7,997 bases of DNA. Origin: Deltaproteobacteria bacterium (GTDB lineage Bacteria > Myxococcota > Myxococcia > Myxococcales > Myxococcaceae). The notes beneath the pieces are model-generated. The model did not search any database. It was not told where the DNA came from and saw only the letters and a list, made by a program, of their open reading frames with translations. A program made the translations under genes and the position numbers. The stretch spans positions 1 through 7,997 of the forward strand of contig VGRA01000098.1 of NCBI GenBank assembly GCA_016875515.1, written 5' to 3'. Shown here in pieces: positions 1 to 6,633 of this stretch (its first letter is position 1; each line of letters starts with the position of its first letter).

Positions 1-643
1 TGCGCGTGAGGATGGTGTCCACCTCGTCGCAGAGGGCGCGGATCTTGTCGAGCGATTTGAGGGTCAGCTCCTTCCAACCGTCCGGGAGATCCCGGTTCAT
101 CCCGCCAATGCGGCCGAAGGAGGTGGTGAGCCGCGCGCCGGTCAGATCCGTCACCCGGTCCGTCACAAGGTCACGCGCCTCCAGCCCGTACAGGAACGCC
201 GCGAAGCCGCCCAGTTCCAGGCTCACCGCGCCCACGCAGGTGAGGTGATCGTGAAGCCGGTGCAGCTCCGCGCCGATGACGCGGATCCACTGCGCGCGCT
301 CGGGGATCTCAATCCCCATCAGCTTCTCCACCGCGGTGAGGAAGCCGAAGTTGTTGCACATCGCCGAGTTGTAGTTGAGCCGGTCCGTGTACGGCAGGCA
401 CTGCGTCCACGTGGAGTTCTCGCAGCTCTTCTGGAACCCGCGGTGCAGAAAGCCGATCTCCGGGTCTGCCTTCAAGATGGTCTCGCCGTCCAGCACCACC
501 TTGAGTCGCACGGTGCCGTGCGTCGCGGGGTGGGACGGGCCCATGTTGATCTCCATGGGGCGCGTCTGCAGGTGGGCGTCGAGCTCGTGCTCGGCCGGGT
601 TGGGATCAAAATCATCTGCCGGGTTGCGGGGGGTGTCCGACAT
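1..643 (-). CDS. nuoD: NADH-quinone oxidoreductase subunit D (49 kDa subunit), N-terminal part
   Basis: NuoD is a peripheral-arm subunit of complex I. With NuoB it forms the quinone-binding pocket next to iron-sulfur cluster N2. The visible 214 codons start at ATG 641-643 and run off the left edge, so roughly the C-terminal half is missing. Family motifs seen are GPSHPATHG (residues 35-43), GFLHRG (64-69), YTDRLNY (85-91) and RIGGMNRDLP (178-187). By alignment from memory with the Thermus subunit Nqo4, His42 and Tyr91 match the His38/Tyr87 pair that contacts the quinone headgroup. The residue before the first His in the GP-x-HP motif is Ser where Gln is more usual. An acidic extension of about 25 residues precedes the conserved core. 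An AAGGA ribosome site lies 5-6 nt before the ATG. The gene follows nuoC by 38 bp and is almost certainly co-transcribed with it. Confidence 0.97.
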   Translation of the reverse strand, partial: MSDTPRNPADDFDPNPAEHELDAHLQTRPMEINMGPSHPATHGTVRLKVVLDGETILKADPEIGFLHRGFQKSCENSTWTQCLPYTDRLNYNSAMCNNFGFLTAVEKLMGIEIPERAQWIRVIGAELHRLHDHLTCVGAVSLELGGFAAFLYGLEARDLVTDRVTDLTGARLTTSFGRIGGMNRDLPDGWKELTLKSLDKIRALCDEVDTILTR

Positions 644-681
644 GGGAGTCCTTCAGGCAGCGGGAGACGGGCAGGGGGGGA

Positions 682-1218
682 TCAGGCGGCCGGGCCGGAG
701 GTGCCGGGGCCCCGGAAGAGATCCTTCAGCGGGCGCTCGGGGATGAGCGGCTGGCGGTCCCGCAGGCCGTAGTCCTTGCGGAGCGGGTGGCCCTTGAACT
801 CCTCGTACATGAGGATGCGCCGCGGGTTGGGGTGGCCGAGGAACTTGATGCCGTAGAAATCCCAGCAGAACCGCTCCCACCAGTTGGCGCCCAAGTACAC
901 GCCGGTCAGGGTGGGGACGGTGGGATCGTCCTCGGTGACGCGCACCTTCACCCGGACGTGCTCCCTCCGGATGACGGAGTAGGCGAAGTAGACCAGTTCG
1001 AAGCGCGGATCGTTATCCGGCAGGAGCAGCCGGTCCACGCAGTCAATGGACGTGAAGATCTTGAAATCCAGCTCGGGATCGTTCTTGAGCAGGCTCATGA
1101 CGTCCGTCAGCGACTCGCGGGACGTCACCAACCACTCACTCCCGGCCCGGTCCGTGTACCGCTCGAGCACCGCACCGGGGAACTTCTCCGCCACCTTGTT
1201 GAACGCGATCGTGCTCAC
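682..1218 (-). CDS. nuoC: NADH-quinone oxidoreductase subunit C (30 kDa subunit)
   Basis: NuoC is the 30 kDa peripheral-arm subunit that packs against NuoD. The protein has 178 residues, a normal size for an unfused NuoC. The family signature region is present near residues 113-134: WERFCWDFYGIKFLGHP followed by RRIL. The classical 30 kDa signature begins Glu-Arg-Glu, whereas this protein reads Glu-Arg-Phe. The rest of the signature (Asp, two aromatics, His, Arg, Ile) is intact, so the protein is probably functional. The start is GTG (1216-1218), chosen because AAAGGTG lies 8 nt upstream and the N-terminus fits the family. The short Gly/Pro/Ala-rich C-terminal tail is unremarkable. A near-consensus sigma-70 promoter lies directly upstream, so nuoC and nuoD can be expressed independently of nuoAB, which lie 4.9 kb away on the same strand. 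Confidence 0.97.
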   Translation of the reverse strand: MSTIAFNKVAEKFPGAVLERYTDRAGSEWLVTSRESLTDVMSLLKNDPELDFKIFTSIDCVDRLLLPDNDPRFELVYFAYSVIRREHVRVKVRVTEDDPTVPTLTGVYLGANWWERFCWDFYGIKFLGHPNPRRILMYEEFKGHPLRKDYGLRDRQPLIPERPLKDLFRGPGTSGPAA

Positions 1219-1226
1219 GCGCAGCG

Positions 1227-1233
1227 CACCTTT
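1227..1233 (-). promoter_or_regulatory. Ribosome binding site of nuoC
   Basis: AAAGGTG on the minus strand ends 8 nt before the GTG start codon of nuoC. It is the best Shine-Dalgarno-like match in the leader and supports the non-ATG start. Confidence 0.7.
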
Positions 1234-1259
1234 GTACCCGAGAGGGGACAGCGCTGGCT

Positions 1260-1288
1260 CTTATAGGGAGGGCAGGGAGCCCCGTCAA
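1260..1288 (-). promoter_or_regulatory. Sigma-70 type promoter of nuoCD
   Basis: On the minus strand, TTGACG (1283-1288) is followed by a 17-nt spacer and TATAAG (1260-1265). Each hexamer matches the housekeeping consensus at five of six positions, and the spacing is optimal. The predicted start site is near 1253, which gives a leader of about 35 nt containing the nuoC ribosome site. The promoter lies in the 97-bp gap between the cyclase stop and nuoC. I see no terminator hairpin in that gap, so readthrough from the cyclase gene is also possible. Confidence 0.75.
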
Positions 1289-1315
1289 CGGAATATCCGG
1301 AATGGATCAGGCCAC

Positions 1316-2563
1316 TTACGGCTGCTCAGCCAGGGCTGCGGGCGCCCATGGCCGCAATTCGCTCACCTTGCCCCGGATCCGCGCGGGCTCGCACTCGGAC
1401 CAGTCAAACGCCGCGCCGGCGGCCTCCCGGCTGGCCCCGGAGCAGAGGATTCGCATCCCCCGCTCCTTGCTCAGTCCCTCGAGGCGGCTGGCCACGTTCA
1501 CCGTGTCCCCGATGGCCGTGTAGTCCTGTCGCCGCCCCGGCGCACCCACGTCCGCCACGATGACGGGCCCGGTGTGGATGCCAATGGCCACGTCCAGCGG
1601 CGCATCACCCCGCGCGACCCGGCCCCGGTTCAGTCCTTCCAGCCCCGCCACCATGTCCAGCGCGCAGGCCACCGCGTGCTCGGCATGGGACGGGTCGTCG
1701 AGCGGTGCGCCGAAGTAGGCCATCAACCCATCCCCCATGAACTTGTCCAGCGTCCCCTCGTGCCGGAAGACGCTGTCCACCATCTTCCCGTGGAACTCGT
1801 TGAGGAGCGCCACCACGGCGGCCGGAGGCAGCTTGGTGGCCTCGGCGGTGAACCCGCGGAGGTCGGCGAACAGCACGGTGACGGTCCGCTCCGAGAGCCC
1901 GGCCTCGCCCTCGCCGGAATCCATCAGCCGCGCCGCCACCGCCGGGGAGAAGTAGCGCCCGAGCCGCTCCCGCCGCAGCGCCTCGCTTGCCACCGCCGCC
2001 ACCAGCGCCCGGACCCGTTGGACCAGCCAGCCGAGCCCCGCCGCGCACAGCGACAGCACCAACGCGGCAAACAGCGGCAACACCGGCTGCAGCCCCGCGT
2101 TGCGCATGAGCAGGACCTCGAACAGGACCACCGATCCGAGGGATACGCCCAGCGCCGCCGAGTCCAGCGAGAGTGCCGTCAAGGCCAGGCAGGTGGCGAA
2201 GATGCCCACCGTGAAGCCCGCCACCCCGGAGGGGTTGGACGCCTCGAGCGAGAGCAACTGCGCGACGTACACCATGGGGATGTCCACCGTGGCGACAACG
2301 AACCCCGCCAGCCGGGCCAGTGACGGCCGCCAGCGCAGTGCCCCGAGCGCGGCCAGGCTCGCACCGAACCACGCCGTGAAGATGGGCAGGGCGGGGGCCC
2401 AGTCCTCCCGCCCCAGTCCGAACACCAGCACCCCATGCAGCACCAGGACCAGCCCCACGCCCAGCACGCGAAGGCTCGCGAGCCAGGCAGAGCTCCGTTG
2501 GAGTTCCCGTCCTTCCACCTGTCGCGGCTCCACCGGGGCCTTCACATGTCCTCGCGTCTTCAT
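1316..2563 (-). CDS. Membrane-bound class III adenylate cyclase
   Basis: Predicted to make cyclic AMP from ATP at the inner face of the cytoplasmic membrane. The 415-residue protein has six hydrophobic segments (about 33-50, 58-75, 85-103, 113-133, 134-152 and 160-182). A basic linker (183-205) leads to a class III cyclase domain (about 225-380). All catalytic positions are present: metal-binding Asp234 (FADLRGF) and Asp278 (KFMGDG), adenine-selecting Lys274 and Thr349 (DYTAIGD), and transition-state residues Asn356 and Arg360. The spacings between them match cyanobacterial CyaC-type class IIIb enzymes, and Lys plus Thr predicts ATP rather than GTP as substrate. No HAMP, GAF or response-regulator domain is seen, so the membrane segment is the likely sensor. 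The ATG start overlaps the stop of the upstream beta-helix gene by four bases (ATGA), implying translational coupling. A clear Shine-Dalgarno is lacking. The ligand is unknown. Confidence 0.93.
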   Translation of the reverse strand: MKTRGHVKAPVEPRQVEGRELQRSSAWLASLRVLGVGLVLVLHGVLVFGLGREDWAPALPIFTAWFGASLAALGALRWRPSLARLAGFVVATVDIPMVYVAQLLSLEASNPSGVAGFTVGIFATCLALTALSLDSAALGVSLGSVVLFEVLLMRNAGLQPVLPLFAALVLSLCAAGLGWLVQRVRALVAAVASEALRRERLGRYFSPAVAARLMDSGEGEAGLSERTVTVLFADLRGFTAEATKLPPAAVVALLNEFHGKMVDSVFRHEGTLDKFMGDGLMAYFGAPLDDPSHAEHAVACALDMVAGLEGLNRGRVARGDAPLDVAIGIHTGPVIVADVGAPGRRQDYTAIGDTVNVASRLEGLSKERGMRILCSGASREAAGAAFDWSECEPARIRGKVSELRPWAPAALAEQP

Positions 2564-3474
2564 ACCGCGTAGGCCCCGGCGTCAGCTTCATCCCCGCGCC
2601 GCAGTGGCCGCCCGCGGAGATCAAGCAGCCCCTCCGGCGTCCGGAAAGGGTCCGCTGCTGCGGCGGCGGGGGAGGTGGGGCCCAGCGCGCAGCGGTGGCC
2701 GCCGGACGGCATGAACTCCGGGTTGCCAAAGCGGAGGACCGTCCCCTCCGCGCCCTGCATGGACGCGGGCAGCAGGCAGTGGGAGAGCCGCACCACCCCC
2801 GGGAACGCCCCCAGCTGCAGCACGCCGGGAGCGGCGGCCCCCGTGGGGGCCACCACGCTGTTGACGAGCTCCAGCGCCGGGACGCGGCTGGACGAGCCGC
2901 TCAGCGCCACCTCCGGGCCGGCGGGCGTCCTGCCCCGCCCCTGGTTTCCCGCCACGGTGCAGTGGACGAGCCGCACCTGCGCTGCCTCCACCAGCCGGAT
3001 GCCGCCGCCCACCTCGGCGGCGTTCCGCGTGAAGACGCACGCCTGCGCCTCCACCTCGCACTCGCCGTCCACCAGCATGCCGCCGCCCTGGCCGCCCACC
3101 CCGCGCGTGACGGACACCCGTACCAGCAGTGCCTTCTGGCCGGACAAGAGCAGCCCGCCGCCGCCGTACATCTGGCACGCCCCGCCCTCGACGGCGGCGT
3201 CCTCCAGCCGCAGCGTCCCGGCTTGGAAGCACACCCCGCCGCCCCGCGGCGAGCTGCCATTCAGAAGCGACACGCCGGTCACCTTCACCTGCGCCCCGGG
3301 CGCATCCACGAGCAGGCACGGCCCCAGCCCCTGGGCGTCGATCACCGTCTTGCCCGGGCCTGCTCCCTGCAGGGTCAGCCCCTTGGTCACCAGCAGGGTG
3401 CCCTTCCAGGTGCCGGGCGGCAGCGCCACCGTCGCCCCCTCGGGGGCCCCGTCTACGAGTGCTTGTAACTCCAT
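2560..3474 (-). CDS. Right-handed parallel beta-helix repeat protein, no signal peptide
   Basis: The protein has 304 residues of short Gly-rich, Val/Leu-alternating repeats typical of a right-handed parallel beta-helix (pectate lyase-like fold). Recurrent elements are [19 protein letters not shown] (29-47), glycine-rich turns such as RGGGVCF, GGGGLLL and GGGMLVDG, and coil-like units [18 protein letters not shown] and [10 protein letters not shown]. The C-terminal [20 protein letters not shown] resembles the closing motif of many bacterial beta-helix surface proteins. No catalytic site is recognised, so the role is unknown; binding of a polysaccharide or protein is plausible. The N-terminus ([11 protein letters not shown]) is not a signal peptide. 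An in-frame TAG at 3487-3489 rules out a longer form, so the protein appears cytoplasmic unless exported in another way. No clear ribosome site precedes the ATG. The gene is coupled to the downstream cyclase by an ATGA overlap, suggesting a shared function. Confidence 0.8.
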   Translation of the reverse strand: MELQALVDGAPEGATVALPPGTWKGTLLVTKGLTLQGAGPGKTVIDAQGLGPCLLVDAPGAQVKVTGVSLLNGSSPRGGGVCFQAGTLRLEDAAVEGGACQMYGGGGLLLSGQKALLVRVSVTRGVGGQGGGMLVDGECEVEAQACVFTRNAAEVGGGIRLVEAAQVRLVHCTVAGNQGRGRTPAGPEVALSGSSSRVPALELVNSVVAPTGAAAPGVLQLGAFPGVVRLSHCLLPASMQGAEGTVLRFGNPEFMPSGGHRCALGPTSPAAAAADPFRTPEGLLDLRGRPLRRGDEADAGAYAV

Positions 3475-3551
3475 GGGGGCCGGAAACTATCAGCCCCCGG
3501 CGCGCGCTGCTTGCCCTCCGTCCGGCGGGCGGGTTACGCGCCTGTCCCGCC
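3475..3551. promoter_or_regulatory. Divergent intergenic region with inverted repeat
   Basis: These 77 bp must hold the control signals for both the beta-helix/cyclase pair (minus) and the sulfatase-like/thioesterase pair (plus). No convincing sigma-70 hexamer pair is seen on either strand; TTGCCC with TTACGC at 17-nt spacing on the plus strand is only a weak candidate. A 6-bp inverted repeat, GGGGGC (3475-3480) and GCCCCC (3493-3498), abuts the beta-helix start codon. It could be an operator or a translation-blocking stem. Confidence 0.4.
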
Positions 3552-5552
3552 GTGAGCCGCCGCCCGTCACCCCTTGTCGCCCCCGCCGTCGGGGCCGCCT
3601 GCCTCCTCGCCCTGCTGGGCGGGGAGGTGGCCCTGCTGCTGCGCACAGGTGCGGTGGGCCTGGGCATGGAGACGGAAGGTCCGTTCGCCGCGCTGTTCCG
3701 CGCCGTCCGCCCCCACCTGCCGGGGCTGCTCGGGCGGGTGGCGCTGTTGTACGCCCTTGCAGGGGCGGGGCTGGGGCTGCTGTCCTGGGCGCTGGTGACG
3801 GCCTCGGGGTTGCCCCGCCTGCGCGCGCTGTTCACCTGCCTGGTGGGGTCCGTCCTGGGGACGCTGTGGACGTGGCGGATGGCGGTGATGCGCCCCGCGC
3901 TGTTCGACGATCTCCCCTTTTGCCAGCCGCTGTGGCGCGGGCTCGCGGAGCGGGGCGAGCCCTGGCACCCCGCGGTGGTGGCAGCGGTCGTGGGGCTGCT
4001 GCTGCTTGGGGCGTGGGGCCGCTTCCGGCCCTCCCCCTCCCGCGCGGCGCTCGGGGTGCTCGCGGTGGGGGCGGCCGCAGGGATCTCCGCCGCGCTGCCC
4101 TCGCCGGCGTGGCCTCCGCGCGCGGCAGTGCCGCCTCCGCCGCTCGTGGTGATCATCGGGGTGGACGCGTTCCGCGTGGACCGGCTCGCCGCCAACGGGG
4201 AGCGCCGGGGGATTGCGCCCCACCTGGACGCCTTCCTGCAGGACGCCACGCTGTTCGACCGCGCCTACACCCCCCTTGCGCAGACGGAGCCGGCGTGGCG
4301 TTCGCTCCTCACCGCGCGCTGGCCCCACCGGCACGGGGACCGCTACCCGCTCACCGCAGCCTCGCACTGGGCGCCGCTCCCCACCTTCGCCGCCCGCCTC
4401 GGCGCGGCCGGCTACGGCACCTCCTTCCGGACGGACTGCTCGCGCTTCCATTACGAGGACGGCGCCTCGGGCTTCGAGGACCGGGCGCAGCCGCCGCGCG
4501 GCGCGGTCAATTTCCTCCTGGAGAAGCTGCGCTTCCGCGGCGTGGGGGTGTTCGGGGCGCATGCGGCCGGGGCGTGGCTCTTGCCGGAGATGGTGGACAA
4601 CCGTGCGCTCGCCGGGCTGCACGAGCCCTTCGGCTACGCGGACCGGCTGGCGGAAGACCTGGTGACGCGGGCGGCCGCGGGGCCGCTGCTGTACGCCTTC
4701 CACGCCACCTCGGCGCACTTTCCCGGGGATCCCACCTGGCCCTACTACCGCCGTTTCGCGGACCCGGACACCGCGCTGGAGCGGCGGCTGCGCATGGTGT
4801 TCGCGCCGGTGGCGCGCGGCGGCACCCGCCCGGACGGGGTGACCCAAAGGTCCAGCGAGGCGCTGTACGACGGGCTCATCGCCCAGGCGGATGACCAGGT
4901 GGGGCGCGTGCTGGACGGGCTGCGCCGCGCGGGGCGGTACGACGAGGCGCTGATCGTGCTGTTCAGCGACCACGGCGAGAGCTTCCACGCGGACGCCCCG
5001 GACGTGCAGGGGGCCACGCCGGTCCACGGCGCCCGGTTGCACGACGAGGAGAACCGCATCCTGCTCGCGGTGAAGCTGCCGAAGTCCCACCCCGGTCCGC
5101 GCGTGGCGCGCACGGACGCGCTGGTGCGGCTCCTGGACGTGGGGCCCACGCTGCTGGATCTGGCCGGGCTGCCGCCGCTGGAGGGGGTGGACGGCTCGAG
5201 CCTCGCCCCGCTGCTTCGCGGCGAGCCCTCCGCGCCGCGGCTGCTCTACGCGGAGACGGGCTTCACCCACGTGGCCCCGGACGTCTTCTTCCCCGGGCAC
5301 CGCGCCACCGCGCCCCGCACCTTCGACGCCTACCGCATCCGTGCGGACGGGGTGGTGGAGCTGTCCCCGGAGGCGCACGCCGCGGCGCTCGCGGACAAGG
5401 ACGTGGGGGCGTTTGACGGGCAGGGCTGGCTGGTGCGCAGTCCGCTGGCAGACGGCGGCACCGTGGAGCGCTGCGAGGGGACGTGCGGCCCACACCTCTC
5501 CGCCTTCCTGGACGCGGAGACGGGGGCGGCCGTGGTAGGCCCGCGCCCATGA
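3552..5552 (+). CDS. Sulfatase-like (alkaline phosphatase superfamily) membrane hydrolase or phosphotransferase, Thr nucleophile
   Basis: The 666-residue protein has five predicted membrane helices (about 8-30, 58-83, 91-109, 139-155 and 165-182). A large sulfatase-fold domain follows from about residue 198. Arginines before helix 1 and an odd helix count place the domain outside the membrane. Superfamily landmarks are Asp205 in GVDAFRVD, Asp473-His474 in FSDHGES, His492 in VHGARLHDEE, and SLLT with PHRHG (251-262). The position of the sulfatase Cys/Ser nucleophile holds Thr245 (TEPAW), and the usual Arg four residues later is Trp249. Formylglycine cannot form from Thr, so ordinary sulfate ester cleavage is unlikely. 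Five helices plus Thr recall LtaS- and EptA-type envelope phosphotransferases, although overall motif wording is sulfatase-like. The GTG start is chosen because helix 1 follows directly and a longer form would overlap the divergent gene; its ribosome site is weak. It overlaps the thioesterase gene by ATGA. Confidence 0.85.
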   Translation: MSRRPSPLVAPAVGAACLLALLGGEVALLLRTGAVGLGMETEGPFAALFRAVRPHLPGLLGRVALLYALAGAGLGLLSWALVTASGLPRLRALFTCLVGSVLGTLWTWRMAVMRPALFDDLPFCQPLWRGLAERGEPWHPAVVAAVVGLLLLGAWGRFRPSPSRAALGVLAVGAAAGISAALPSPAWPPRAAVPPPPLVVIIGVDAFRVDRLAANGERRGIAPHLDAFLQDATLFDRAYTPLAQTEPAWRSLLTARWPHRHGDRYPLTAASHWAPLPTFAARLGAAGYGTSFRTDCSRFHYEDGASGFEDRAQPPRGAVNFLLEKLRFRGVGVFGAHAAGAWLLPEMVDNRALAGLHEPFGYADRLAEDLVTRAAAGPLLYAFHATSAHFPGDPTWPYYRRFADPDTALERRLRMVFAPVARGGTRPDGVTQRSSEALYDGLIAQADDQVGRVLDGLRRAGRYDEALIVLFSDHGESFHADAPDVQGATPVHGARLHDEENRILLAVKLPKSHPGPRVARTDALVRLLDVGPTLLDLAGLPPLEGVDGSSLAPLLRGEPSAPRLLYAETGFTHVAPDVFFPGHRATAPRTFDAYRIRADGVVELSPEAHAAALADKDVGAFDGQGWLVRSPLADGGTVERCEGTCGPHLSAFLDAETGAAVVGPRP

Positions 5553-6010
5553 GCCCAGCGTCCCTGCAGCAGTCCCTCGCCCCGGCCAGCGTGTGCTTCG
5601 GGTGCGGCCCCGCCAACCCGTCCGGGCTGCAGATCCAGAGCCGCGTGGAGGGGGACCGGGTAGTGTGTGACTGGTCGCCGCGCCCGGAGCACCACGCGTT
5701 CCCCGGCGTCCTCAACGGCGGCATCATTGGCAGCGTCCTGGACTGCCACTGCAACTGGACCGCTGCCCACGCACTGATGCAGGCGGCGGGCACGGGGGAA
5801 CTGCCGTCCACGGTGACGGCCGAGTACACCATCACCATGAAGCGCCCCACCCCCATGGGGCCGGTGCGCCTGGAGGCGCGGGCGGTGGAGGTGTCCGGCG
5901 GCCGCGCGGTGGTGGAGGGGACGCTCACCGCCGGCGGGAAGGTGACCGCCACCTGCCGGGGCACCTTCGTGGCGGTGAAGCCCGGCCACCCCGCGTACCA
6001 CCGCTGGTGA
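5549..6010 (+). CDS. PaaI-family hot-dog fold thioesterase
   Basis: A 153-residue single-domain hot-dog protein, predicted to hydrolyse acyl-CoA or a related thioester in the cytoplasm. The N-terminal CFGCGPANPSGLQI (16-29), with paired Cys16 and Cys19, is a common opening of this PaaI-like group. The active-site helix region reads FPGVLNGGIIGSVLDC (51-66), with Asn56 in place of the His often found before the Gly-Gly, and Asp65 as the probable catalytic acid. The later YTITMKRPTPMG segment (93-104) is the usual strand in which the substrate packs. The start at ATG 5549 overlaps the sulfatase-like stop (ATGA), and upstream in-frame codons encode only low-complexity shadow sequence. The gene is probably translated by coupling with its neighbour; no strong ribosome site is visible. 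The substrate cannot be deduced. The gene ends just before a terminator hairpin and is convergent with nuoB. Confidence 0.88.
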   Translation: MSPASLQQSLAPASVCFGCGPANPSGLQIQSRVEGDRVVCDWSPRPEHHAFPGVLNGGIIGSVLDCHCNWTAAHALMQAAGTGELPSTVTAEYTITMKRPTPMGPVRLEARAVEVSGGRAVVEGTLTAGGKVTATCRGTFVAVKPGHPAYHRW

Positions 6011-6031
6011 CGCGCCCCCGGAAACGACGAA

Positions 6032-6054
6032 GGCGCCCGAACCTTCCGGGCGCC
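6032..6054. terminator. Intrinsic terminator hairpin between convergent genes
   Basis: A perfect 8-bp stem, GGCGCCCG (6032-6039) and CGGGCGCC (6047-6054), closes a 7-nt loop. On the minus strand the stem is followed by TTCGTCGTTTC, a moderately T-rich tail, so it is best placed to end the nuoAB transcript. On the plus strand the tail (CCGTTCGTG) is poorer, but the hairpin may also stop the thioesterase transcript. Confidence 0.7.
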
Positions 6055-6086
6055 CCGTTCGTGCTGCGTGCCAGGCGGCGGTGCTG

Positions 6087-6632
6087 CTACCGGGGGTAGC
6101 CCGGGGGCAGCGAAGGGCCGGTCTCCCGGGTGACCGCCTTGTGCGTCTGGCCCATGATCTTCTCCTGCAGCTTCATGAGCGCGTCGAGCACCTGCTCGGG
6201 CCGCGGCGGGCAGCCGGGGATGTAGGCGTCCACCGGGATGATCCGGTCAATGCCCTGCAGCACCGCGTAGTTGTCGTAGAAGCCGCCGGACGAGGCGCAC
6301 ACGCCGAAGGCCACCACCCACTTGGGCTCGGCCATCTGCTCGTAGACGCGCTTGAGGATGGGGGCCTGCTTCAGGTTGATGGTGCCCACCACCATCAGCA
6401 GGTCCGCCTGCCGGGGGGAGAAGCGGGGCACCTCCGCGCCGAAGCGGGCCACGTCGTGGCGGGAGGCGGCAACGGACATGTACTCCATGCCGCAGCACGC
6501 GGTGGCGAACGGGTAGGTGAACAGCGAGTAGGCGCGGCCCCAGCCGAGCCCCTTGCTGACCATTCGCTCGAGGAAACCCATGGTCTCACCGCGGCGGGTG
6601 GCGATCACGGGTGCATTGCCCAGGTCGGACAT
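6087..6632 (-). CDS. nuoB: NADH-quinone oxidoreductase subunit B (PSST subunit, cluster N2)
   Basis: NuoB carries the terminal iron-sulfur cluster N2 of complex I and passes electrons to quinone at the NuoB/NuoD interface. The 181-residue protein has all four cluster ligands: tandem Cys46-Cys47 in ACCGME, Cys112 in GVCASSGG and Cys141 in PGCPPRPE. The core from GFLERMVSK to LDALMKLQEKI matches the family throughout. A proline-rich tail (GPSLPPGYPR) follows. The ATG is one base after the nuoA stop. A GGAG ribosome site 7 nt upstream lies inside the last nuoA codons, so the two genes are translationally linked. A terminator hairpin about 30 bp past the stop separates the gene from the next minus-strand genes, and its expected partner nuoC is 4.9 kb further on. 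Confidence 0.98.
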   Translation of the reverse strand: MSDLGNAPVIATRRGETMGFLERMVSKGLGWGRAYSLFTYPFATACCGMEYMSVAASRHDVARFGAEVPRFSPRQADLLMVVGTINLKQAPILKRVYEQMAEPKWVVAFGVCASSGGFYDNYAVLQGIDRIIPVDAYIPGCPPRPEQVLDALMKLQEKIMGQTHKAVTRETGPSLPPGYPR

Positions 6633-6633
6633 G

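Noticed and set aside
1046..2323. 425-codon open frame on the plus strand opposite the cyclase
   Set aside because: It is a shadow of the cyclase gene. The translation is Arg/Pro/His-rich low-complexity sequence with no family resemblance, as expected opposite a high-GC gene.
3129..3551. 141-codon N-terminal extension of the sulfatase-like gene
   Set aside because: It would overlap the well-supported divergent beta-helix gene. It is Pro/Arg-rich without fold signals, and the first membrane helix begins right after GTG 3552.
2675..4894. 739-codon open frame on the plus strand spanning the beta-helix and sulfatase-like genes
   Set aside because: It runs antisense to one recognisable protein and out of frame with another, and its translation is compositionally biased without domains.
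3567..5495. 642-codon open frame on the minus strand opposite the sulfatase-like gene
   Set aside because: The plus strand in this interval encodes conserved superfamily motifs and membrane helices. The minus frame is His/Arg/Gly-rich with no motif.
5483..5548. 22-residue N-terminal extension of the thioesterase
   Set aside because: The extension is Gly/Arg/Pro filler read out of frame within the sulfatase-like gene. ATG 5549 gives a normal family N-terminus and an ATGA coupling.
6086..6100. Second hairpin, GCTACC-GGG-GGTAGC, at the nuoB stop codon
   Set aside because: Six base pairs within coding sequence and no T-tract. The 8-bp hairpin at 6032-6054 is the better terminator, and this one is explained by the Gly-Tyr-Pro-Arg codons.
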